From an uncultured bacterium (GTDB taxonomy: Bacteria > Cyanobacteriota > Vampirovibrionia > Gastranaerophilales > Gastranaerophilaceae): 15,346 nucleotides of DNA. Positions 7,892-14,583 of this stretch are shown here, piece by piece. The stretch lies in NCBI GenBank assembly GCA_949299435.1, contig CASGAK010000045.1, positions 1 through 15,346 of the forward strand. Reading direction: 5' to 3'. The notes below the pieces were generated by a model. The model was not told where the DNA came from. It did not search any database and was given only the letters and a program-made list of their open reading frames with translations. Numbering within the stretch: the stretch's first letter is position 1; every line of letters begins with the position of its first letter. The translations under genes and the position numbers were made by a program.

Positions 7892-8734
7892 ATGACAGTA
7901 ATTTTAGATGGAAAAAGTTTAAAAAATAAAATACTTGAAGAAATAAAATCTCATCTTTCAAAGTCAAACAATAAGCCAACTTTGGTTGTAATTTTGGTAG
8001 GTGAAAATCAAGCTAGTAAAATTTATGTGAACAACAAAAAGAAAACAGCGGAAAATATTGGAATAAATTCAATAGTAATCAACTATCCCGAAGATATAGA
8101 AGAAAGTATTCTTATCAAAAAAATTGAAGAACTAAATGAGGATAGAACTATAACCGCGATATTAGTACAATTACCATTACCTGAGCACATAGATAAAAAT
8201 AAAGTAATTAATTCAATTTCGCCTAAAAAAGATGTAGATGGGTTTACCCCATACAATTTTGGCAGACTTTTTGCAGGGGAGGAACCTTACGTATATCCTT
8301 GTACTCCACGCGGAATTATTCGTTTACTTGATGAATATAAAATTCCTATCGAAGGCAAACATGCCGTAATTGTAGGACGATCTAATATTGTAGGCAAACC
8401 CCTTTCGCAAATGCTTTTAAACCGTAACGCAACGGTTACAATATGCCACAGCAAAACAAAAAACCTTGCTGAAATAACAAAAACAGCAGATATATTAATT
8501 TCTGCTGTAGGGGGAAAAATTATTGGAAAAAATATGTTAAAATCAGGTTGTGTAGTTATTGATGTAGGAATTTTCAAAGATGAAAACGGAAAAACGAGAG
8601 GAGATATTGATTTTGAAAATTCGTTTTCCGTCGCATCATATATTTCACCAGTACCTGGAGGTGTTGGTCCAATGACAATAGCTATGTTAATGTCCAACAC
8701 AGTTGAATTATTTGAAAAATTTGGTAATAACTGA
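7892..8734 (+). CDS. folD: Bifunctional methylenetetrahydrofolate dehydrogenase/methenyl-THF cyclohydrolase
   Basis: A full-length (280 aa) FolD, which interconverts 5,10-methylene-, 5,10-methenyl- and 10-formyl-tetrahydrofolate using NAD(P). The catalytic Tyr45 and Lys49 appear in SKIYVNNK, followed by LVQLPLPEH (about 91-99), KDVDGFTP (113-120), PCTPRG (136-141), the dinucleotide-binding VGRSNIVGKP (161-170) and PVPGGVGPMT (253-262). It starts 6 bases after the CooC-like stop with GAGG upstream, and so closes a three-gene operon. FolD is universal in folate metabolism, but its position beside a CooC ATPase and a Mes-type methyltransferase resembles the methyl branch of Wood-Ljungdahl gene clusters. 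Confidence 0.97.
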   Translation: MTVILDGKSLKNKILEEIKSHLSKSNNKPTLVVILVGENQASKIYVNNKKKTAENIGINSIVINYPEDIEESILIKKIEELNEDRTITAILVQLPLPEHIDKNKVINSISPKKDVDGFTPYNFGRLFAGEEPYVYPCTPRGIIRLLDEYKIPIEGKHAVIVGRSNIVGKPLSQMLLNRNATVTICHSKTKNLAEITKTADILISAVGGKIIGKNMLKSGCVVIDVGIFKDENGKTRGDIDFENSFSVASYISPVPGGVGPMTIAMLMSNTVELFEKFGNN

Positions 8735-8744
8735 TTAGTCAGTA

Positions 8745-9068
8745 CTAACCACCAATTAAGTTCAAACTGCAACTTGACTTGATATTGTTTTGGACCATAG
8801 TCTTCATACTTGAAATTTCATTATCCAAAAGTGATATTTGAGTATCCAAAGTATTTTGTCTTGTCGTCAAATATTCCTCTTGCTTTTGTAAGGTAATATA
8901 ATATGGATCATTGTCAATATCACCATTCGTACCTAATTCTTCTGCTCTGTTGCCCATTTCTTTTGCAACCCAGTTAGCTTGGTTCATAATCAAGGTTTGC
9001 TCAAATTGTAATTGGCTTTTTTGCAAAGTAAATAAGCTCTTTTGTGAATCAATTGCTAAAAAAGTCAT
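8745..9068 (-). CDS. Small coiled-coil hypothetical protein
   Basis: The best start is ATG 9068 (MTFLAIDSQKSLFTLQKSQL), preceded by AAGGAGAG at good spacing, giving 107 residues; the frame stays open to 9137 without an RBS. The protein is Gln/Asn-rich and likely helical. Residues about 5-45 and 68-98 show heptad-like hydrophobic spacing, and it ends SCSLNLIGG. There is no signal peptide or membrane segment. It is convergent with folD, whose stop is 10 bases away. I do not recognise the family; the style matches small coiled-coil proteins seen in Gastranaerophilales, but this is an impression. The 229 bases between it and dnaJ show no clear gene. Confidence 0.65.
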   Translation of the reverse strand: MTFLAIDSQKSLFTLQKSQLQFEQTLIMNQANWVAKEMGNRAEELGTNGDIDNDPYYITLQKQEEYLTTRQNTLDTQISLLDNEISSMKTMVQNNIKSSCSLNLIGG

Positions 9069-9297
9069 ATCATCTCTCCTTATATTTTTTATTACTCTCT
9101 TACAAATATAAAGTATTTTAGATTTACTCAATTTCAAAAATATGTTTTTTTGTTACAATACTTAACAAAAGAAGCCATACCAGAATATACTTTAACTACT
9201 TACAATTTCGTTCATTGAGGAGCAAAGCTAAGCCATTATAAAATTCTACTAACGTTAATCCTCGCAAAACTTTATCTCACGACCTTTGTTTAAATCA

Positions 9298-10341
9298 TCA
9301 CGCTAATTGTTGAATTTGCTTATACAATTCAATTTGTTTATCGTTTAGATTTTTAGGTATGACTATTTTAATTCTAGCATTTAAATTTCCAAATCCACCG
9401 CCTTTTTTAGGAAGTCCTAAGTCTTTAAGTCTTAGCATTTGTCCAGAAGATGTTTTAGGCGGAATTTTAATATTTATGTTTCCATGTAGAGTTTTAATTT
9501 CTTTTTTTGCACCCAAAACAGCTTCAGGCGGAGTGATTTCAATATCCTTAGTTAAATCATATCCATCTACTTGGTATTCGGCGTCATTTATATTAATTAT
9601 TAAATATAAATCACCTTTATTACCGTATTCATCAGTCTTACCTTCACCTTTAACTCTTATTTTTTGACCTTGCTTAATCTCAGCAGGAAGTTTAACTTTT
9701 ATAGACTTTTGCTCATTTATAATACCGGTTCCACCACAAGCTGAGCAATACCCACCGCCAGGAGGGCATTGATTACAACGTTTCATATTGGAAAATTTAA
9801 CAGTAATCGGCTTTTGAGCAAATATATCCTGAAGTGTTATATTTAAATTTTTAGTCATATCAAGGTCTTCAGACTTTGGCTGACGTCTTGAAGCTCTTGA
9901 TGACTGAGCTTGCTGAGCACCTGAAAAATCAAACCCGCTGAAGCCGGCTGATCTTCTACCTGCTGAAGCATCCCCTGCCATCATATCCCCGAATAAAGAA
10001 CTGAAAAAGTCCGAAAATCCGCCCAAATCTTCACCGTTGAAGCTGAAACTTTGGTAATTTCCGCCTTGTCCGCCAAAACCGAATTGTTCAAAACCCGGAG
10101 GAGGTGTATAGCTTTGGCCGCCTTGCCAGTTTGCACCCAAGCTGTCATATCGTTGCCTTTTGGCTTTATCTGATAATACCTCATAGGCTTCATTTATATC
10201 TTTAAATTTACTTTCTGCTTCTTTTGTTTTATTTACATCTGGGTGATATTTACGGGCAAGTTTTCTATATGCTGATTTTATCTCAGAATCAGTCGCTCCT
10301 CGTTTTACACCTAATATTTCATAATAATCTTTATATTCCAT
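9298..10341 (-). CDS. DnaJ-type co-chaperone with a reduced zinc domain
   Basis: A 347-residue Hsp40. The J domain spans residues 1-70 with His33-Pro34-Asp35 (KYHPDVNK), which stimulates the Hsp70 DnaK ATPase. A Gly/Phe- and Ser-rich linker runs from about 72 to 150. The type I zinc domain normally has four CxxCxGxG repeats; here only Cys189, Cys192, Cys199 and Cys202 remain (RCNQC, YCSACGGTG), enough for one zinc site. Two substrate-binding beta domains follow (VKLPAEIKQGQKIRVKGEG at about 217-235; ITPPEAVLGAKKEIKTLHG; LRLKDLGLPKKGG). It is therefore intermediate between DnaJ and CbpA. GAGGT lies about 10 bases before the ATG. No dnaK or grpE is adjacent. Confidence 0.93.
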   Translation of the reverse strand: MEYKDYYEILGVKRGATDSEIKSAYRKLARKYHPDVNKTKEAESKFKDINEAYEVLSDKAKRQRYDSLGANWQGGQSYTPPPGFEQFGFGGQGGNYQSFSFNGEDLGGFSDFFSSLFGDMMAGDASAGRRSAGFSGFDFSGAQQAQSSRASRRQPKSEDLDMTKNLNITLQDIFAQKPITVKFSNMKRCNQCPPGGGYCSACGGTGIINEQKSIKVKLPAEIKQGQKIRVKGEGKTDEYGNKGDLYLIININDAEYQVDGYDLTKDIEITPPEAVLGAKKEIKTLHGNINIKIPPKTSSGQMLRLKDLGLPKKGGGFGNLNARIKIVIPKNLNDKQIELYKQIQQLA

Positions 10342-10451
10342 AGTCTAAATTACCTCTATTATAATGATAATACAAAACAACAAGATTTAGTTATTAATTA
10401 ATTATTTTTTAATATTAACAATTGTAAACTCATACTCAACCTAAAAGTAAA

Positions 10452-10480
10452 TTTTCAAATAAAAAAAAACTTTATATATA
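10452..10480 (+). promoter_or_regulatory. Putative promoter for the beta-rich hypothetical protein
   Basis: TTTTCA (10452-10457), a 17-base A-rich spacer and TATATA (10475-10480) lie about 40 bases upstream of ATG 10519, which has a strong AAAAAGGAG RBS. The very AT-rich context weakens the call. Confidence 0.35.
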
Positions 10481-10518
10481 AGTAAACACTTTGGGGAAAT
10501 TTAAAAAGGAGATTTAAA

Positions 10519-11148
10519 ATGGGTGATTATGGAAATGTTGGAATTAACGCAGGCTATGCTAGATTTGGAGCAAGGGACTTTGGTAAATTGGGACTTGAAG
10601 GTACTCTAAAGGGTGATTTCGACAACCCCGATATCGGATATAAATTGTCGGGTAATGCTGCTGGATTAATCGGGAATGGCCATGGTGTAAATGCAGGAGC
10701 TTATGCAGGGGTTGAATTCGGAAAACTAAACTGCACTCAATACAATTTAGGATTAATGGCAGATTACACCAATGCTTTCGGCAAGTCAAAACTTGATGTA
10801 CAATGTGAATCTGATGATACTATAACATATTCTGCGGATATTGATCCTAAACAATCTTTAAAAGCTGGTTTGGAATTAGGATTTTCCAGAAATATCTGCT
10901 GTGATGAAGACAGACGATTTAGCCTTTCACTAATGGGTGGTGCTGATATTCACAGTTCTGCAAAACTTAACTTGGAAAACAACACTATTGAACATTCCAA
11001 ACTAAATAAAGTTGATCCTTTTATAGGTACTAGAGCTGAATATGCTAAAAAAGTAAATGATAAAGGACAAGAGCTCTACTTTAGCGGAAAATGTTTCCTC
11101 AGTGAAGGTTCCTCCTACGGTGAAGCAGGAATTGGTTTCCGCTTTTAA
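10519..11148 (+). CDS. Beta-rich, outer-membrane-barrel-like hypothetical protein
   Basis: A 209-residue protein with a strong RBS. Its sequence is Gly/Asn-rich with alternating polar and hydrophobic residues (VGINAGYARFGARDF, VNAGAYAGVEFGKL, LKAGLELGFSRN, FSLSLMGGADIH, ELYFSGKCFLS). It ends GEAGIGFRF, with the terminal Phe typical of BAM-dependent outer membrane beta barrels. There is no N-terminal signal peptide: it starts MGDYGNVGINAG. Four cysteines include a CC pair at about residue 131-132. It is a single-gene unit closed by a strong terminator. It could be a barrel with unusual export, a cytoplasmic beta-rich relative, or a protein whose signal-bearing start was lost. I do not recognise the family. 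Confidence 0.65.
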   Translation: MGDYGNVGINAGYARFGARDFGKLGLEGTLKGDFDNPDIGYKLSGNAAGLIGNGHGVNAGAYAGVEFGKLNCTQYNLGLMADYTNAFGKSKLDVQCESDDTITYSADIDPKQSLKAGLELGFSRNICCDEDRRFSLSLMGGADIHSSAKLNLENNTIEHSKLNKVDPFIGTRAEYAKKVNDKGQELYFSGKCFLSEGSSYGEAGIGFRF

Positions 11149-11170
11149 TTTTTCCTAATATTTTGGAATA

Positions 11171-11213
11171 ACAAAAAAACAGACACCGTTTTATATGGTG
11201 TCTGTTTTTTTGT
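11171..11213. terminator. Bidirectional rho-independent terminator, 17-bp stem
   Basis: ACAAAAAAACAGACACC pairs perfectly with GGTGTCTGTTTTTTTGT across a 9-base loop. It has a U-tract in both directions and lies between the convergent beta-rich gene and rplR, serving both. Confidence 0.95.
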
Positions 11214-11227
11214 TTATTAGATCAAAA

Positions 11228-11596
11228 TTAGAACATCAAACCAGCTTCTCTAGCTGCTTCAGCTAAAGCTGCTACACGACCATGGTATAAAAATCCGCCA
11301 CGGTCAAATACAACACATTCAATACCTTTTACTTTAGCTTTTTTAGCAATTTCAGCACCGACAACTTTAGCAGCTTCTATATTACCGCCATGTTTAAGTT
11401 GTTCTCTTAATTCTTTATCATTTGAAGATGCTGATGCTAAAGTTACGTGATTCACATCATCTATCAACTGAGCATAGATATGTTTTGTACTTCTGTATAC
11501 TGCAAGTCTTGGAAATTCTGCTGTTCCTTCAACTTTCAATCTGATTGTTTTGTGTCTTTTTTGAACTTTCGGTTTTCTGATTTCTTGTTTAATCAT
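11228..11596 (-). CDS. rplR: 50S ribosomal protein L18
   Basis: A full-length (122 aa) L18, the 5S rRNA-binding protein of the central protuberance. Diagnostic segments are the basic N-terminus (KRHKTIRLKVEG), FPRLAVYRSTKHIYAQLIDD, and the C-terminal VVFDRGGFLYHGRVAALAEAAREAGL. AAAGGAG lies about 8 bases upstream. It is the last gene of its unit: rpsE, normally next, is absent and a terminator begins 15 bases after the stop. Confidence 0.97.
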   Translation of the reverse strand: MIKQEIRKPKVQKRHKTIRLKVEGTAEFPRLAVYRSTKHIYAQLIDDVNHVTLASASSNDKELREQLKHGGNIEAAKVVGAEIAKKAKVKGIECVVFDRGGFLYHGRVAALAEAAREAGLMF

Positions 11597-11662
11597 TTTC
11601 TTATCTCCTTTCGCCCGAACCTTCTTGAAAACCGTATCAAGGGCTCATGTTGGCTTTTATAT

Positions 11663-11989
11663 TTACTTATCTATTACTAATTCTACCTTGCTTTTGTCCA
11701 CATACTGCTGTCCTAAAGATTTATCAATATGTTCAAACACATCGCATAATACCCAAGGATTATCAACTATGGACGAAACTCTTATACCTTTATCAGCTAA
11801 TTTTTTATCCGTATTTTGGACATTAAAAGAATCTTTTACAGCTATATCTATAATTTTAACCTTACCAGGGATTGCATACCCTTGTTTTATTATATAATTT
11901 TGTGCTTCTTTAGCCTTTTGATCTATGAACTCGTCTTTTGTCCCGTAGGGAAAACGAATATCATAAATTCCTGAAAAAGATACTCTCAT
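11663..11989 (-). CDS. Hypothetical protein inserted between rplF and rplR
   Basis: A 108-residue protein from ATG 11989 (MRVSFSGIYDIRFPYGTKDE); a TTG just before it is an alternative start. AAAAGG lies about 8 bases upstream. It is mixed alpha/beta and highly charged, with no signal peptide, membrane helix or cysteine cluster (the one Cys is in WVLCDVFEHID). It sits 23 bases after the rplF stop and 66 before rplR, on the same strand and with no terminator, so it is presumably co-transcribed with ribosomal protein genes. The FSGIYDI start recalls small Gastranaerophilales proteins, but no function can be assigned. Confidence 0.7.
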   Translation of the reverse strand: MRVSFSGIYDIRFPYGTKDEFIDQKAKEAQNYIIKQGYAIPGKVKIIDIAVKDSFNVQNTDKKLADKGIRVSSIVDNPWVLCDVFEHIDKSLGQQYVDKSKVELVIDK

Positions 11990-12012
11990 CAAATCAGCCT
12001 TTTAGTCTAGAA

Positions 12013-12552
12013 TTACTTCTTACCAGCTTTACCAGCTTTACGTCTGATGTATTCACCTTCGTATCTTACACCTTTGCCTTTATATACTTCAGGTGGACGT
12101 TTTGATCTGATTAGAGCTGCTACATCACCTACAGTTTGTTTATTTGAGCCTTTAACTGAGATTTTTGTATTTGCTTCTACTGATAAAGTTATTCCTTCCG
12201 GAGGAACGATAATTACAGGGTGAGAATAGCCTAGTGCCATATTTAAGTTTTTACCTTCCATATTTGCACGGTAGCCTACACCTTGAATTTCAAGTTTCTT
12301 TTCAAAACCTTCTTTTACACCATGTACTGCATTTGCAACTAATGTTCTGAAAAGTCCGTATAGAGCATCGGTTTCTCTAGATTCACCTACTTTTGATAAG
12401 ATAATGTGATTATCTTCTATTTTTACAGCAATTTCAGGACGTACTGTAACTGTTTCTGTACCTTTAGGTCCTTTTGCCGTAACTACTTGACCATCAATCG
12501 TGATTTCTACTCCTGATGGAATTTCAATCGGTTTTTTACCAATACGTGACAT
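12013..12552 (-). CDS. rplF: 50S ribosomal protein L6
   Basis: L6, 179 residues from ATG 12552 (MSRIGKKPIEIPSGVEI); upstream codons to 12594 are open but lack an RBS, whereas AAAAGGAG sits 7 bases before this start. Two L6 repeats are visible. The C-terminal rRNA-binding signature is SVEANTKISVKGSNKQTVGD, then RSKRPPEVYKGKGVRYEGEY and a basic RRKAGKAGKK tail. L6 binds 23S rRNA near the factor-binding site. It heads the rplF-hypothetical-rplR unit, preceded by its own promoter and a structured leader. Confidence 0.97.
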   Translation of the reverse strand: MSRIGKKPIEIPSGVEITIDGQVVTAKGPKGTETVTVRPEIAVKIEDNHIILSKVGESRETDALYGLFRTLVANAVHGVKEGFEKKLEIQGVGYRANMEGKNLNMALGYSHPVIIVPPEGITLSVEANTKISVKGSNKQTVGDVAALIRSKRPPEVYKGKGVRYEGEYIRRKAGKAGKK

Positions 12553-12583
12553 AATTTTCTCCTTTTGGTATATTACTACACTC

Positions 12584-12650
12584 GATAAAATCATAAATAT
12601 TTCGGCTTTTGTTGATTTTATCAGCAGGCTTTTCTACCAATTACACCTGC
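12584..12650 (-). promoter_or_regulatory. Structured 5' leader of rplF (two hairpins)
   Basis: In the rplF transcript two stems follow each other: GCAGG/CCTGC (12650-12624, 17-base loop), then TGATAAAATC-type 10-bp pairing between 12622-12613 and 12593-12584 with a 19-base loop, ending about 18 bases before the RBS. The position suits an autoregulatory ribosomal protein leader, although no known class is recognised. Confidence 0.4.
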
Positions 12651-12657
12651 ATAGTCT

Positions 12658-12686
12658 AATTTATCACGGAGAAAATTATTTGTAAA
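12658..12686 (-). promoter_or_regulatory. Putative promoter for the rplF unit
   Basis: On the minus strand, TTTACA (12686-12681), a 17-base spacer and TAAATT (12663-12658) lie just downstream of a terminator and about 105 bases upstream of rplF. This gives a plausible new start for the second half of the spc operon. Confidence 0.45.
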
Positions 12687-12708
12687 TATCTTGTTAATAT
12701 TTTTGAAG

Positions 12709-12736
12709 AAAAAAGCCGGTGTATACCGGCTTTTTT
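12709..12736. terminator. Rho-independent terminator upstream of rplF
   Basis: AAAAAAGCCGGT pairs with ACCGGCTTTTTT around a GTAT loop (12-bp stem) with U-tracts on both strands. It lies 26 bases beyond the stop of the small ORF at 12762 and separates it from rplF. Confidence 0.92.
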
Positions 12737-12761
12737 ACATAATTTTTATACATTTTTATAT

Positions 12762-13037
12762 TTATTCAAAAATTGAATGTGAGGTATTTCTAGTCTGTGC
12801 TTTACTCTCCTGATAAGATTGTATGCCTCCCATTAGCAACATATTATTTTGATACTCTACTTCTGAAAGTTCAGGCTTTCCTTTATCCCAAATACTTTGG
12901 GATTTCTTCATTTCTTCTCCACGGTCATTTATAATATTTCTGCCTTTTAGTTCTTTTTCCAATGATTCAAGTCTTTTCTTACCTTGATCTGAAAGTGCAT
13001 TAGATTTTTCTTGTTGTTTTAATCGATTATATTCAAT
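12762..13037 (-). pseudogene. Possible 5'-truncated small gene between rpsH and rplF
   Basis: The open frame runs from a TAA at 13038-13040 to the stop at 12762. It reads IEYNRLKQQEKSN, ALSDQGKKRLESLEKEL, then KGRNIINDRGEEMKK and ends QTRNTSHSIFE. The composition is protein-like (helical, charged, Gln-rich), but the first usable start is TTG 12962, after 25 protein-like codons and without an RBS. The only earlier candidate is ATT 13037. The gene therefore seems to have lost its start, or uses ATT. If TTG is real the product is 66 aa. A terminator follows directly. Function unknown. Confidence 0.5.
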
Positions 13038-13139
13038 TTATACAATTTTAAATTCTAAAAAAGCAAAATATACTATTTACAAGGTTCTTCAGCTTAATAA
13101 AACTTAATATATATTGTTACAAAAAGCTCTTATTATAAC

Positions 13140-13171
13140 AAAAAACCACTCTTTTAGAAGAGCGGTTTTTT
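13140..13171. terminator. Rho-independent terminator after rpsH
   Basis: AAAAAACC-A-CTCTT and AAGAG-C-GGTTTTTT form a stem with one A/C mismatch and a TTAG loop, about 18 bases past the rpsH stop, with U-tracts in both directions. It ends the rplN-to-rpsH unit. Confidence 0.9.
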
Positions 13172-13188
13172 ATTTTTATATATTTTAA

Positions 13189-13584
13189 TTAGTAAACATA
13201 GCAGAGAACTTCGCCGCCAATGTTTTCTTTTCTTGCTTTTCTATCTGTTAATAAACCTTTGCTTGTTGAAACAATTGCTATACCCATACCTCCTAATACT
13301 TTCGGCAGGTGTTTTGCTTTACAATAGTTTCTCAAACCCGGTTTTGAAATTCTTTCCAATTTTGTAATTACTGGTTTATGTTTTTCATCATATTTTAAAG
13401 TGATTGATAACACTTTGAATTTACCAACTTCTTTTACTTCGTAATCTGTGATAAATCCTTCTTCTTTTAATAATTTTGCTAATTCAACTTTCAATTTTGA
13501 AGATGGCATTTCAACTTTTTCATGAGCTACCATATTAGCATTTCTAATTCTTGTTAGCATATCTGCTATTGGATCTGTATTCAT
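13189..13584 (-). CDS. rpsH: 30S ribosomal protein S8
   Basis: A full-length (131 aa) S8, a primary 16S rRNA binder and the translational repressor of the spc operon in E. coli. Landmarks are TDPIADMLTRIRNANMV, PSSKLKVELAKLLKEEGFI, RISKPGLRNY and the C-terminal VSTSKGLLTDRKAR, GGEVLCYVY. AAAGGA lies about 8 bases upstream. It is followed by a terminator rather than by rplF. Confidence 0.98.
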   Translation of the reverse strand: MNTDPIADMLTRIRNANMVAHEKVEMPSSKLKVELAKLLKEEGFITDYEVKEVGKFKVLSITLKYDEKHKPVITKLERISKPGLRNYCKAKHLPKVLGGMGIAIVSTSKGLLTDRKARKENIGGEVLCYVY

Positions 13585-13600
13585 TTTAATTTCCTTTATA

Positions 13601-13655
13601 TTATGTCGGAATTAAATCCGACGCTACTTACCAATTTTTGTCCGGTTCGACATAA
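13601..13655 (-). promoter_or_regulatory. Inverted repeats in the rpsN-rpsH spacer
   Basis: TTATGTCG (13601-13608) can pair with CGACATAA (13648-13655), while GTCGGA (13605-13610) can instead pair with TCCGAC (13617-13622). The two stems share bases, so they exclude each other, and they end a few bases before the rpsH RBS. This may be a translational control element such as an S8-type site; no consensus was matched. Confidence 0.4.
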
Positions 13656-13735
13656 TAGTCGCCTTGACGAGTTTTAGCAGTTTAGCAAGGTATAAAGTTC
13701 TTTTTTATAATAAAATTTCTTTATTTAAAATATTC

Positions 13736-13942
13736 TTACCAACTTGCTTTTGTTACACCAGGCAATAGACCTTGGTGAGCCATTTTTCTTAAACAAATTC
13801 TGCAAAGACCGAAATCTCTGTGATAGCCGTGAGGTCTTCCACAAATTGAGCATCTGTTATGCAATCTTACTTTTGGATATTTTCCTTTTGCTGCTAATGC
13901 TTCGCGTCTTAGTTCTTTGTTTATCATCGCTTTTTTAGCCAT
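13736..13942 (-). CDS. rpsN: 30S ribosomal protein S14, zinc-binding type
   Basis: A 68-residue C+ (zinc-binding) S14. CSIC (about residues 31-34) and CRIC (about 47-50) supply four zinc ligands, and the end LRKMAHQGLLPGVTKASW is diagnostic. It is a few residues longer than the usual 61, with an extended N-terminus (NKELRREALAAKGKYPK). AAAGGAG precedes the ATG. It has the standard position between rplE and rpsH. Confidence 0.97.
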   Translation of the reverse strand: MAKKAMINKELRREALAAKGKYPKVRLHNRCSICGRPHGYHRDFGLCRICLRKMAHQGLLPGVTKASW

Positions 13943-13994
13943 GAATTTCTCCTTTGTTGTTTGTTTTATTTTTCTTTACTTTTATTAATTTAGA

Positions 13995-14552
13995 CTATTT
14001 GTTCATTCCTTTGAAAGGCATTCCTAATAATCTCAATAATTCTCTTGCTTCATCATCTGTATTTGCAGTTGTGATAATTGATATATTCATACCTTTTACC
14101 AAATCTACTTCTTCATAAGTAATTTCTGGGAACAATGCTTGTTCTTTCAAACCTAATGTATAGTTTCCACGACCATCAAATGATTTTGCACTGATACCTC
14201 TAAAGTCACGGATACGTGGCAATACTACACAAATAAGTTTTTGCAAGAAGTCATACATTCTTTCACCACGCAATGTTGCCATTGCACCTACCGGCATACC
14301 TTCTCTTAATTTGTAAGTAGCGATAGATTTTTTAGCTTTTGTAACAACTGCTTTTTGTCCAGCAATTTTTGTCAATTGTGCTTCAATTGATTCTGCAATT
14401 TTTGAGTTGTGAGAAGCTTCACCAACACCCATGTTTAAAACAATTTTGTGAAGTTTCGGAATTTCATGTTCATTTTTATATCCGAACTTTTCCTTCAATG
14501 CTGATTTTACTTCTTCATTGTATTTTGTTCTTAAATTTTTTGTAACTGTCAT
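13995..14552 (-). CDS. rplE: 50S ribosomal protein L5
   Basis: A full-length (185 aa) L5, which binds 5S rRNA and contacts P-site tRNA. Typical segments are PKLHKIVLNMGVGEA, AGQKAVVTKAKKSIATYKLREGMPVG, PRIRDFRG, FDGRGNYTLGLKEQALFPEI and the C-terminal ARELLRLLGMPF. AAGGAAAA lies about 10 bases upstream. It lies between rplX and rpsN as in the standard spc operon. Confidence 0.98.
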   Translation of the reverse strand: MTVTKNLRTKYNEEVKSALKEKFGYKNEHEIPKLHKIVLNMGVGEASHNSKIAESIEAQLTKIAGQKAVVTKAKKSIATYKLREGMPVGAMATLRGERMYDFLQKLICVVLPRIRDFRGISAKSFDGRGNYTLGLKEQALFPEITYEEVDLVKGMNISIITTANTDDEARELLRLLGMPFKGMNK

Positions 14553-14583
14553 TTTCGTATTTTCCTTAATTCTTGGACGTTAA

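Noticed and set aside
8735..8755. Terminator between folD and the convergent coiled-coil gene
   Set aside because: Only a 5-bp TTAGT/ACTAA stem with no U-tract; too weak to call.
8287..8772. 161-codon minus-strand frame opposite folD
   Set aside because: folD on the plus strand is complete with all its motifs; the antisense frame lacks an RBS and any family signature.
9981..10193. Second minus-strand frame inside the DnaJ Gly/Phe region
   Set aside because: Overlaps a confident DnaJ frame and has no recognisable product; a frame shadow.
12600..12660. tRNA-like stretch (minus strand GTGTAATTGGTAGAAAAGCC resembles a tRNA D-arm)
   Set aside because: No matching acceptor stem, anticodon arm or TTCRA T-loop could be built around it; treated as an rplF leader hairpin.
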